Of a stretch of DNA of 64,000 nt, positions 23,945 to 34,473 are shown one piece after another. Every line of letters starts with the position of its first letter. Positions within the stretch are counted from its first letter, which is position 1. The notes below the pieces were generated by a model. The model saw nothing but the letters and a program-made list of their open reading frames with translations, ran no database searches and had not been told where the DNA came from. The translations under genes and the position numbers were made by a program. Origin of the DNA: Lactarius indigo (lineage: Eukaryota; Basidiomycota; Agaricomycetes; Russulales; Russulaceae). Where the stretch lies: NCBI GenBank assembly GCA_025766275.1, contig JAFKAC010000023.1, forward strand, positions 496,001-560,000, read 5' to 3'.

Positions 23945-25983
23945 ATGCAGAACAAGGACATCACTTACTCTGGCTCTGGCGGAGAGTCCGAGATATCACA
24001 GAGTCAAAGAGCACAGTCTGGTGACACAGGATTTATCATTACTCCTGAAGATGCAGATGTATTGCAGGAATATCTTGAAGAGTTCCAAGCTGCTGATACA
24101 AGCCTTCGTACCAGGATAATTGAGAAAGCCATGGCCCAGTTATATCTGCTCCGCCCTTCTAGTGCACCATTTGATAAGAAGGTGGCCACAAAGGTGGGCT
24201 TCATTTATACAGTGACGGATATATTGCTCATTTCAGATTTCAGAAAATTCAGAAATGGTTTTATAACCACTACATCCGCCCCAGGCATCAATATATCAAG
24301 TTCACTCGCAAATGGTCTGCCAGGAATGCATTCTATCACCTGCACCGTGAGGAAGTCTTGGAGCGTGCTAGGGAGGACTCTGGGACAGAGCCAGGGAACC
24401 CCGCATTCCTGGGGGCCCTTCAAGATGCAACCACTGCTTTATGGAATGATGTATCCCCTAAAGATCAAAGGGAGTATGTAGATGCTGCTAAGGAATGGTC
24501 AGAGAAGACTCCACCAAAGCATATTCAATCCAGGTACGCAAATATGTATCACCTTGGATCCATTTCTCTCATTTCTTCTATACAGAATGGCATCTTCTAT
24601 GCGTGAGCGGATCATCCAAGACTTTCAAAGTCAACTCTACAAGACATGTGGTATTCGTTCCATTGTTCTCACAGCATATGAGGGTGAAGACAACAACCTC
24701 AAGATTGGCTTGTAAGTCATCCAAAAATGTATCCTTAATCTGTACTGACCATCAATTGATGCAAACCAATTTCAGCAATGATGTGAACAGTGTATTGCAG
24801 GATGGAAAGGACTTTCGGAAATTCTGCCCAGACTGGAAGAGTGCTGCCCTCTGGGAGCAGTGGACTCAATTTGGATTAAAGTGCTTTGCAAAAGGTTTGA
24901 CAAGCTTCTTATCCCAGTGAGTGAATATCATTCATGTACATTCTAGAGACTGTCCAGGAGCATCCAAAAAAGGACAACTCAAGGACAATCCAATCCCCAA
25001 TCCCCCTTGTATTTGATGCAGATGGATGTCCGGAGCTTCTGACAGTTACTCAGCATCATGGATATAAAGCCAAGATTGTTCAGTCATTGCTCAGGGATTA
25101 TTGCACTGCACATATCCGTAAGCCATTCTTTTAATAAATGTGTATCAGTATTTAATATGTCGGAATAAGGTTATGTCACTGGAAAGCCAACACTGACCAT
25201 TCCATGGGGATCATTGGTCAAGGATCCATCTTCCTGGATTCGTGATGAATGTATTCCAGATGGGTTTGAGTGGAAGGACCCATCTAAGATCCAGATTGGA
25301 GAGGTCTTTCGTCTACTGTACCACTGGAGTGACAGGCAAGATAAAGGCATTGACCCCTTGATGTGGGTATCAACGTCCCCACTCTTTAGTAATTTGGAAG
25401 ATTCCCCAAGGCCTATGCGGAGTGTCCAAAGGGCTCGAAAGCAGCAATCACCAGCATCTGATGAAGAGTGCTTCATTCTTCCAGCTAGTCGGGACTCTGA
25501 TCAGGAGGATGACATTACTGATGCTGAAGATTCTTCAGATGATTCATCCAGGAATGATGATTCATCTGACAGGACTGATCCATCTGAGGATGAAGTGGCT
25601 ATGAGGTCTCCACCCTTGAATATGTCTTATATACAGGAGGACGCTTGTCCTGGTGAGTCCGATTGTTATTGGGTTACCCTCAACTTATCAATGACAACAT
25701 TGCATGTAGATGATGATGGAGGTCCCAGTCCCACCTCTGCTGGACACGATTATCTGAGCATGAATAGATCTTCATTTCCAGGTTTGCATCCTATCCACAT
25801 TACATCCGGCACCACCAATTCATTCATCAATGCACAGAAATGGCAGGACCATCACACTCTCCTCAGCTTCAATGGAAAGAAATGCAAGTTGGCCATCAGC
25901 CTCATGTAGCAAAAGGGAAAGGGAAAGAAATCAAACGAACTATCAAGGTCTCAGAGAAGGTCAGGTTAGTGGCTAACAATTAG
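23945..25983 (+). CDS. KDZ-borne multi-exon protein of unknown function
   Basis: Open segments joined by short introns: an N-terminal part with ITPEDADVLQEYLEEFQAAD and a helical AMAQLYLLRP; a central block with KWFYNHYIRPRHQYIKFTRK and WSARNAFYHLHREEVLERAR, EYVDAAKEWSEKTPPKHIQS; then RERIIQDFQSQLYKTCG and PDWKSAALWEQWTQFGLKCF; and an acidic Ser/Asp-rich tail. The basic Arg/Lys/Trp block looks like a possible nucleic-acid binding region. The start could be the ATG at 23945 or an upstream exon, and the 3' end (stop at 25981-25983) depends on the last splice. I recognise a recurring style of mushroom transposon cargo but no named domain. Confidence 0.5.
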
Positions 25984-26459
25984 CCCCTTCCCCAGACTTC
26001 TGATCACTTCACAGGAATATGGATACTGGTCGGGGTGCAGCTAAAGTCCATCCTGACATCTGGAGCATGAATAGATAGATATAAACATGTATATAGTCAT
26101 GCTGGCAGAGTGTCTGCCCATAGCTTCAATGATGTGCCCTGAACCCATATGGATATTGGTCAACTAATTGTTTACAAACTGGTTGTGTATTTCATTGAGG
26201 ATATCCCTGCTGGATGCACTTATATGTTAGTCTCTTCAAACCCCTTTTCATTTGAACAGTATTTCTACATCTCTTTGTTGTATATGAGTATGACCCTCAA
26301 TCAAATAATGACAAGACCCACTGGTTCCTACTCCTGGAACACTCATGGTCAAGCTCAGGGTTCACTGAAAATTCATCCGAACTCCCCATACATCCTATGG
26401 ACTTGTTATACTGTAAAGGTATCCCCCAACATCCATTCAGGAGTAACCTTTGGTCATTG

Positions 26460-26699
26460 CTTATATATCCACATTCCCTGTACTTCCTGCCACCAATATG
26501 TATCACAATGAGTCATGTATTGACTTGTTTATGCTAATAATCAAAAAGCGGACACCCCGCTTCCAGCCGGCGCCAGTTGGACTATCAATTACGTTGGATT
26601 CTCCGACGTCGGCCAGCGCCGGCTGAGTATGAATCACAGAAGATTCTCACCGTCGGTTGGGGGTATCAATTACATAAGCCACCGCTATCCATTGGCTGG
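26460..26699 (-). repeat. Right terminal inverted repeat of the KDZ element
   Basis: This is the inverted partner of 12372-12610. It includes AATCAAAAAGCGGACACCCC and ends TATCAATTACATAAGCCACC followed by about 18 less conserved bases. The repeat is open in the frame leading into gag and supplies an ATG at 26577. Confidence 0.9.
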
Positions 26700-26708
26700 T
26701 ACCTCCAC
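26700..26708. repeat. 9-bp target-site duplication of the KDZ transposon (right copy)
   Basis: TACCTCCAC, identical to 12363-12371, directly after the right end of the element and in the same gag codon register. Confidence 0.8.
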
Positions 26709-29700
26709 CTCTACCTCAAACCAGATGTCTACTCACTTGTGGCAGATAACACTGCCTACCCTACCTTTAAGGACAAATGGGCAAAACTCAAGGACGTATA
26801 TGGAGGTGCTTCAGGCAGCACCACCATCTTTAATTTGTGGATCCAAATAACTCAAGCCTGTCTCGACGACTCCGCACCCATGGCCGCTCAACTGGCCAAG
26901 CTCAATGAGCTTAGGGTTGCCCTTTCCAACGCACAGATGGGTGTCTCTGACGTCCAATTCTGTCTCATTCTCCTCCACGCGCTGCCGCCCTCTTATGAGG
27001 TGTTGGCCTCAACAATCCTTGCCAGTGGGGCCCCCTCCACACTCAAGCACGCTGAAATAATTGCGCGCATAGTGTCGGAGGAAGCTTGCCGCTCCGGGCC
27101 CTCTGGCTCCTCCCTCAACAAGGTGGCCCCTGTCAAATCGACAGGCAAGAAGGGCAAGAAGGACCACTCTGGTCTGACCTGCCACTATTGCAATAAAAAG
27201 GGCCATATCAAGCCTGATTGCAGGAAGAGGAAGAAGGACGAGGCTGATGCAAAGGAAAAGGAGAAAGCAGGCAACAAGGCTGCCAATAGTCATATTCTTG
27301 TACCTACCACCGCCTCCATCACAGAGGTCGTAGAGCCCAAGATAGATTGGGCCTCTGAATCAATTGGTGTTGCCTTGTATGCTGCCTCGCGTGTGCGTTG
27401 GATGATGGACAGTGGTGCTACACACCACATTACGCCACATCGGTCTGACTTCAAAGACTATACCCCAACCAAAGGCACTGTACGCCTAGGGGATAAGTCC
27501 ACAATAGACCAAGTGGGTGTTGGGTCTGTCGTCTTTACAACGAGCCAGGGCATCTCTATCACCCTCAGCAATGTGCTACACCTACCACAGGTGAAGACGT
27601 GCTTCTTATCAACGCGCACCCTAGCACAAAAGGGTGCTGAGATTGCTTTTGACAGTGGCTCATTTAAAATATCTGTCAACCAAAAGTGTGTGGCCAAAGG
27701 CTACCTTGAGGACAACCTTTACTGGTTGGACGCAGCCAGCATCGGCCTCAACGCCCACACAAAATCAAGTGCTGCCACACTTGATATCTGGCATCAACGC
27801 ATGGGACACATATCCTCTGCGGCGCTGAAGGCGCATGGTCCCTCTGCCACTACTGGCATGGACATAGACAGCTCTACCACCGCCCACACAGTCTGCCATG
27901 GGTGCGAGATGGGTAAGTCCACTCGCCAACCCTTTTCTGCGTCCTCCAACAAAAGGACAACTTGTCAATTTGAGATCGTGCACAGTGACCTCGCCGGTCC
28001 TATGCAGACTCAGTCCCTGCAAGGCTCGATGTACACCGCCACCTTCATAGATGACCACACTAAGTTCGCCGTGGTCCACTTCCTGAAGTCGAAGGACCAG
28101 TTTGCTAAGTCGCTGCAGATGTATTTGGCTTGGGGTGAAACCCAGTCTGGCCATAAACTGCGTGCTCTGCACTCTGACCGCAGTGGGGAATACATGTCGA
28201 GTGTCACGCAGGACATTCTTAAGCAGAAAGGGATAGAGCATCACCTCACGATGCCGGGTTCACCACAGTCTAACGGAAAAGCCGAGCGGTTTAACCGCAC
28301 CATTATGGATAAGGCAATGTCCATGCTTCACACAGCTGGCATGTCTAAAGGCTTCTGGGAGCATGCAGTGTGCACAGCCGTGCACATCTATAACCGCTCC
28401 CCAGTCCGTGGGCTTAAATGGCGCACTCCTTATGAGCTCTGGCACTCTGGCAAAGTGCCCGATGTCTCACATCTTCGCGTCTTCGGATGCAAGGGGTACA
28501 TGCATGTACCCGCTGATAAGCGTCGCAAATTGGATGCGAAGGCCATTGAGGTCACGCTTATCGGGTTTGAGCCCGAATCTAAGGGCTATAAGCTCTGGGA
28601 CCGCTCAACCCACTCCGTCCGAGTGTCCAGGGATGTGACATTCGACGAGAGTAGCTTCCTGTCCCTTCAGGGTGTTGAGACACACCCCACACCTTCACCA
28701 CCAGTCGTGCCTAGCACAACAGTGACTGCCGTGCCTCACCCGCCGGCGTTACCACCAATGCGAGCCCCCTCCCCTGCACATTCCAGTAGCAGTGAGGAGG
28801 AGGATGTTGAAAAACTCTTAGACCCCCCACAAGTCCAACCATGTCCCACCACTCCACCACCTGCTCTGCTGGCTCCGCCTACCACACCAAAGCGTGAGCA
28901 AGCCACTCCCACTTCACCCCCGCCGCGTCCTAGTGCAACGCGCATCATGCGCCATGTCCCTCCTCCCTCACCAGAAATGCCTGGGGGATTTGAGGATCGT
29001 GCACAGCGTAGTCAGCTGTTGCGCGAGATGGACAATGCACCAAGACGCACTGCTCGTGTCCCTGTGCCTAATCCGCGTTACTTCAATGCGGACAATGCGG
29101 CATGGCGCGGCAGACGTCTGGGGTATGCGGAATTATTAGCTGCTGCCTTCATAGGCCGAGACCCTGCAACATATGCAGAGGCCATGTGGTCTGCAGCTGC
29201 AGACGAGTGGACTAAGGCGTGTCAGTATGAAATGGACTCCCTAGCTAAGAATGGGACTTGGGAGTCAGTGGATCTCCTGCCTAATCGCAAGGCAGTAAAA
29301 TCCAAATGGGTCTTTAAGCTCAAAGCGGATGGCCGCTACAGAGCTCGCTTGGTGGCTAAGGGATTCACGCAGATCCCTGGCGTAGATTTTGATGAAACCT
29401 TCTCTCCCGTCGCATGATTTGAGTCGCTACGTTTACTTCTGGCGTTGGCCACGCTGGAGGACTGGCACATCCATCAGATGGATGTTAAGTCTGCCTTTCT
29501 CAATGGCGTGCTTGACAAGGAGATTTACATGGAGCAGCCACAAGGTTTCACTGTCACTGGCTCTGAGACGAAGGTGTGTCGCCTGGTTAAGGTGATCTAT
29601 GGTCTCAAACAGGCCTCCCGCGCATGGAACTTGCAATTCCATGGAGTGCTCACTGCACTCGGCTTTAAGCGGACGTTTGCTGATGCAGGCATATATGTGA

Positions 29701-30297
29701 TGCCTCAACGGGAGGGGTATGATCCACTCTTCATTATTGTCTACGTTGACGACATCACTATACTGGGTCCCTCGCTGAGTGGTATCAAGCGTTTGAAGTC
29801 AGACTTGTCTGAACGCTATGAGATGACAGATCTCGGGGAGATAGAGTCTTATCTTGGTATGCGCATTATGCGCGACCGCTCCCTTAGACGCATCAAAATA
29901 GATCAGTCTGGCTACATCAAGGATGTCCTTGAACGCTTTGGCATGTCTGATGCCACACCACACAACAGAAGCAGAATACATGGCCATGACAGACGCGGCT
30001 AACCAGGGTGCGTGGTATCAGAGCTTCCTCACGGAACTCGGGTACGAGGTCGACGACCCCATCCCACTTCATGGTGACAATAAGGGTGCCATTGATTTGG
30101 CCTTGAACCCTGTCACTGGGAGACGGTCTAAGCACATTGCCATACGGCATCATGTCATTCGGGAGTACATCGAAAAGGGGACCATCACCCTCATTAGAAC
30201 TCCTACTGTAGATATGGTTGCGGACGGCTTTACAAAGTCACTACCGCGTGTCCTGCTGCAGAAGCACAATAATGACATGGGACTTGTGTGTACTTAG
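26709..30297 (+). pseudogene. Copia gag-pol, remainder of the polyprotein
   Basis: Gag continues from LYLKPDVYSL. In order: zinc knuckle CHYCNKKGHIKPDC (27180-27221), protease MMDSGATHHIT (near 27400), pre-integrase HQRMGH and CHGCEMGKS, integrase core HSDLAGP, DDHTKF, HSDRSGEY and PQSNGKAERFNR, reverse transcriptase KSKWVFKLKADGRYRARLVA to YVDD (29742-29753), and the RNase H end TTEAEYMAMTDAANQGAWYQ to the stop at 30295-30297. A TGA at 29415-29417 replaces the expected Arg codon in SPVARFES. Near 29960 SDATPH is fused out of frame to TTEAEY, so most of the connection/RNase H region is lost. Read-through from the transposon TIR gives one long open frame from 26577 to 29417. Confidence 0.92.
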
Positions 30298-30303
30298 ATT
30301 GTA

Positions 30304-30316
30304 GATCATGGGGAGA
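30304..30316 (+). promoter_or_regulatory. Polypurine tract of the Copia element
   Basis: GATCATGGGGAGA lies directly before the 3' LTR, where plus-strand priming takes place in LTR retrotransposons. The purine run is short and imperfect. Confidence 0.6.
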
Positions 30317-30925
30317 TGTTGATAAGTGACCCTTGCGCACTTAGCGGCTCGTACGGACCGGACTTGCAGCATGGACTGCTTTAGATTAGATTAATTGGAC
30401 TTGTAGATTACTTACAGTTGATCTGTACAATCTAACACTGATCATTACGACATCATGTACTATGACATCATGTAGAACACTCTGGACACTTCATTGTACT
30501 CAGTCCTTTGTTCTCTTTTAGTTCTTATCTTTATTGTGATGTCATTATGATATCATCTTTGTCTGGACTCTCTTTGTTCTAGTCGCCTTGTTCTCTCTTC
30601 ATACACTCCTTTTTGTCCTGTATGTGGAACAACGCTCCTTGTATTCTGTGACTCTACGTTACCACTCTTGTACTAGTGTCACACCTCTGTATAGTATAAG
30701 TAGTAGTGCTTGTATGCTCCTGGTCCACATCAGTTCTCTCACTGCTGTGTGCCAGGTATGTTCTCTCCACTATAATAGTCACATCAGTTCTCTCACTGCT
30801 GTGTGCCAGACACTTCTGCTTTACCTTGCAAGATCCTCTGTTGCTGTTTTCCAGCCACCCAGCCTATCTCACCACAGAACACTTTGTCCCTCTGTGAGTA
30901 TGCTATCTATGTGTGCTGTTCATCA
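30317..30925 (+). repeat. 3' LTR of the Copia element
   Basis: It starts TGTTGATAAGTGACCC and ends GTTCATCA like the 5' LTR, followed by TCACC. It is 54 bp longer because a 30-bp segment (30726-30755) is repeated at 30780-30809 after a 24-bp spacer. Confidence 0.95.
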
Positions 30926-30930
30926 TCACC
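30926..30930. repeat. Target-site duplication TCACC, right of the Copia element
   Basis: Identical to 10709-10713 and directly after the 3' LTR. Confidence 0.9.
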
Positions 30931-33900
30931 ACGCTGTCCCGAGACATTGCAGCTTTGACGTATCCGGATAGGAAGTTTGCGACCTCAAGTCTTCCATTGT
31001 CGAATGCTAGGTCCATGGGCGCCTTCCCGTCGTCATTACGTGTGTCGAAATCGGCGCCACTGTCGAGAAGGAGCTTCACGATGTCAAGATGGCCTTTGGC
31101 TGCTGCTGAATGCAACGGGGTCTGGTATTTGTCATTCGGGAAATCCACGTCTGCGCTGTTGTCAATTAAGAGCCGAACGACATCTAAATGCCCGTGATCT
31201 GAAGCTACATTCAGTGGGGTGTTTCCAGCCCAGGATAGAGAGTTCACATTCGCCCCACGCTGGACTAGTAGACGCGATAACCCCTCTTGCCCCGAGCAGG
31301 AAGCCAAGAACAATGGAGTCTCGTGAAATAGTGACAGAAGATCGACATCTGCGTTGTGATCGAGTAACAACCGCACAATGTCAACGCGTCCATCGCATGA
31401 TGCATCGTGCAGTGGATTGAATCCCATGCCATTCAGGACATTTACGTCGCCGCCGCACCGAAGAAGCGAGCATCCAACGTCACTGTCGCCAATTTTGAAT
31501 GCTGCGATCCATGAAGTCCGGTGATACCCCCCTCTGGCACGAATATCTCCTGGGTAGGTCGCAATTAGACGTTCTATGAGCCACCGCAAACGACAAAGTA
31601 TGGCGTAATATAATGGGGGAGCCTCTGGCAGCCCTGGGTGCTTCGTAGGCGTGTGTTCTCGCCAGGGATCGTCAATATCATGTACCCAGACCCATGCAGA
31701 AAAGTGCGGCTTCTGTCGATCAAACAGTTGTTCCGTGGCATCCCGGATCGTCGACGATACATTCTCGAGGTGGCCGTGTTCGAACCAGTGTCGTGCCGCG
31801 TAATCAGCGAGAGGAAAGTGCCTAATGCTGTCTTTGTCTATGCGGTCGTCGAGCTGAAGTAAGACACCAAGGCAGGCTTGCGCGAGAGTGGCATGTGATA
31901 AGTGAGGGGTGATGTAAAAGCAAGAAAGATCTTCTGTTGCGTTGGCAAGGCGATCGGATGTCAAGAATTCCTTCACGGAAAAGTGGGCAAACTGAACGAT
32001 TCGAGACCCGTTCACATTGATGATGATGATGAGACTGGAGCACGCAGAAAGTACAGCTTCTTCCGCATCGCCTAGTCGCCAGCCGGTGTTAAATTGGGGG
32101 AGCGCTCCTGCTTCGAACCGGACTGCCAGGATCTCGGCAAGCTCCTCGACGCGAAGTGGTCTGACAGATACTGCGACACATTGGAGGAGTCGGTGTGCGA
32201 ACTGTCGCTTCACTTTGTCGATCCTACGTAACATGTGTTCGTATGTTTCGTCCAACGTCTCTGGCAAGTGGTCCAAAATGTTATGGATGCTTGCTGGGAA
32301 GCATCGGCGCAAGATGTCCAACATGCAGTAGACCCATCTGAACCTGGGGTATTTATTAAGCGACAGGCCAGAGAAGCCATAAGAGGGATCGCTCACATGC
32401 CATCTGCTTTCTCCGAGAGTGTCTTGATCACCAGCTGCCTATTTTCAGCTGTCCATCTTCGCATATTCCGATCAGAGTGTACGAATAATTTGGTGTATCC
32501 TAAGATATCTGCCATTTGCCCGTCCTCTTCATGAAGCGAAACACGGAACATCGCCAAGGGTTCGAGAATGTTCCGAATGTCGATCTCGGGACGACTGGAA
32601 AGACATATATGTACATTTGGGAGCTGTGAACTGACAAGGTGCTCCAAGAATTGAAGCACCTTTCCACGAGCGGTGGGAGATCCGGAGATGTCAGGGGACT
32701 CGTCGAGAGCGTCTACGATGATGTACGTCGCCGGCTGCCCTTCGGCTTTGAGCATATCCATCAAACATTGAGAGAGTGCGTCATCTGAAGGCTGCTGTAC
32801 TCCTTCATCGTGGTCCAAATAGAAACGAGAGAAAATGTGATGGCAGGCGTCAGATCGGGCGCTAAGCTGGAAGAGGAGGGAGGAGAGGAGATCACGTCGG
32901 TGTTGCTTCTGAGTGTCCTTGAAGTCGAAGAAGAAGTAGGCCATCAGAGCTAGTCCGGCCTTGCGCATCCTGTCGATTTCTCGGATGATCGCGGACCTAG
33001 GAGAGTGGGTGAGCATCTACAATTGAAGGCGATGAAACGCCACGTACATCAGAATAGTCTTCCCGGAGCCCGCTACAGAGAGGGAAACGAATCAGGAATG
33101 TCGCAAGGTCAATATTAGAAACGCACGTTTTCCGTTGATCCACAATAGTGAACCCTTTGTGTTCCATTCGGCGAAGACGCTCCCCTCGCAGAACCACGTT
33201 GCAGTTCCATCCTGATGAATTTCACGTGCGATGTTGTAGTTTGGCGACGGATCTGGAGGGGTGAGCCAAGTTCGTGATTCCCTTTGCAAGCGATCGCCTG
33301 TACCCAAACTTAGCGCCACGGGACCACGATGGTAGAACTAATTAATGACGAACGCTTTATCTTGTTTATATCGCTCGCAATCTGCTGCATCATATCTGGC
33401 ATCCTCATCAGTTTCCGCCACGGCAGTTCCCGAACGCCGTGAAAGCTCACCTAATGCCTTCCCGATACCGTCCACTGAGGCTTTGCCATCTGCGATGGTA
33501 ACTCCTCAATTGAACGTTTAATGTCAGCGATGACGTTTGCATACCGTTTATGACAACCTTAACATTATTCACAAGTCCGTAGACAACCTCGAGTGTCTGG
33601 GCCATTGTCATCCGACCTTCCTCTTGCGTGAGGCGGTCCAGCCTGCGTAGCACGCCCTCAATCTCGCTTTCTCCTAGTAGCTTCTTTGCGAATTTTTCTG
33701 CCCAATGTTGAGCCCCTTCACGCGCTTCACGTATCAAAGAATTGGATCCACTTACTGAATCTACCCTGCTTAACCTGTTTGGTAGCGAGAGCGAGGACGG
33801 AAAGCAACTCGACCATTATCTTTACGCTTATCTCAGTCATGGAAGGGGTCAAAGGGAGATCGGTGTAGATTCGAAGGCGTTTAAGGAAATTCCCGAGGCA

Positions 33901-34373
33901 TTCAAACAAGTCGACGAGCGCATCATAGCTCGAGCTGACATCACTAGCCGCCTGCAGTATCCCATTATGACGAGGCGATGTAATCAGAGAATGTAATAGG
34001 ATACGTACGGCGATGAGAACATCCACACCAGCAAATATTGCCTTTGCTGGTTCAAATGGAACCTGATGACAGAATTGATGAAAAACAGTGAACGGAATGA
34101 GGGTATCTCGGACTCACTAAGGCAATAGATGCTCCAAGAACAGCAGATAAGGTATGGACGACGTGGACCACTGGGTTGAGCCAGTGGAGCAACTTGCGGT
34201 TTCCGTCACGAAAATCTTTGAATTCGTTGGCCTTGTCTTCGAGTATCTTAAGGACGTCATCCGCAGAACCGCAAGATCGAAGGTTGTCGGTAAGGGGGTG
34301 TGTAGCCAGGTCTATTCCAACCTGCCTGTTGTAAGTCTGCGACAGCTACACCAAGGATGGACTGAAATGACAT
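30931..34373 (-). pseudogene. NACHT-ankyrin (STAND/NLR-like) gene, split by the Copia element
   Basis: Proposed start at 34373 (MSFQSIL). Blocks in order: N-terminal STAND region with LEDKANEFKDFRDGNRKLL, SSYDALVDLFECLGNFLKRL and LRRLDRLTQEEGRMTM; P-loop LLWINGKPGSGKTILM split by an intron near 33070-33120; Walker B-like YIIVDALDE (about 32700-32730); LSSRPEIDIR; winged-helix region RPLRVEELAEILAVRFEAG; CSSLIIII; and ankyrin repeats from about 31460 to 30990 (GMGFNPLHDASCDGRVDIVR and others). Such proteins act as intracellular sensors in fungal non-self recognition; the ligand is unknown. A one-base insertion near 34331-34337 shifts the frame after MSFQSILGVAVAD. The ankyrin tail continues at 10708-10200 beyond the Copia element. 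Confidence 0.85.
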
Positions 34374-34473
34374 GGAAGATGTTTGTTCAGTCTCTTATAG
34401 AGGTGTGCTTACTCATTGGGAAATCGGGTGGGCTGGACAAGCGCGCAATTGCAAGCGCGCCTGCAGTGGTCTG

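Larger units (their letters stand above)
12950..26559. repeat. Dispersed 11-bp palindrome CGG-N5-CCG, 19 exact copies within the KDZ element
   Basis: Exact copies start at 12950, 15871, 16100, 16899, 17366, 18516, 19068, 20208, 20217, 20226, 21995, 22151, 22558, 23010, 23140, 23393, 23609, 23980 and 26549 (the last in the right TIR; the left TIR copy at 12508 has one mismatch). One-mismatch copies include 18393, 18731, 18905, 21805, 22074, 23060, 24393 and 25417. Copies occur in exons, introns and spacers on no fixed strand. Spaced inverted CGG triplets are the known half-sites of fungal Zn2Cys6 factors; a binding role here is inference. Confidence 0.75.
12372..26699. mobile_element. KDZ (Kyakuja-Dileera-Zisupton) DNA transposon, 14.3 kb, multi-gene
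   Basis: The element is bounded by a 9-bp duplication and inverted repeats of at least 230 bp, and encodes a transposase of the KDZ superfamily on the minus strand. Five more genes lie inside: three on the minus strand (17661-18107, 19129-20264, 21156-21687) and two on the plus strand (21949-22898, 23945-25983). Base composition is AT-richer than the core genes. Palindromes of the form CGG-N5-CCG are spread along its length. One LTR-like block (about 20365-21085) may be a later insertion. Confidence 0.9.
10714..30925 (+). mobile_element. Ty1/Copia LTR retrotransposon carrying a nested KDZ transposon
   Basis: Two near-identical LTRs (555 and 609 bp, TG...CA ends) flank gag-protease-integrase-reverse transcriptase-RNase H genes in Copia order, with a 5-bp target duplication. 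Without the nested 14.3-kb insertion and its duplicated target the element is about 5.9 kb, a normal Copia length. It is disabled in several ways: gag is split, reverse transcriptase has an in-frame TGA, and the region before the RNase H end is deleted. It lies inside a NACHT-ankyrin gene, in the opposite orientation to that gene. Confidence 0.95.

Noticed and set aside
23640..23945. Extra 5' exon of the plus-strand gene at 23945 (open stretch 23677-23937)
   Set aside because: The peptide is Ile/Tyr/His-rich as expected from AT-rich non-coding DNA and has no splice link that keeps frame convincingly.
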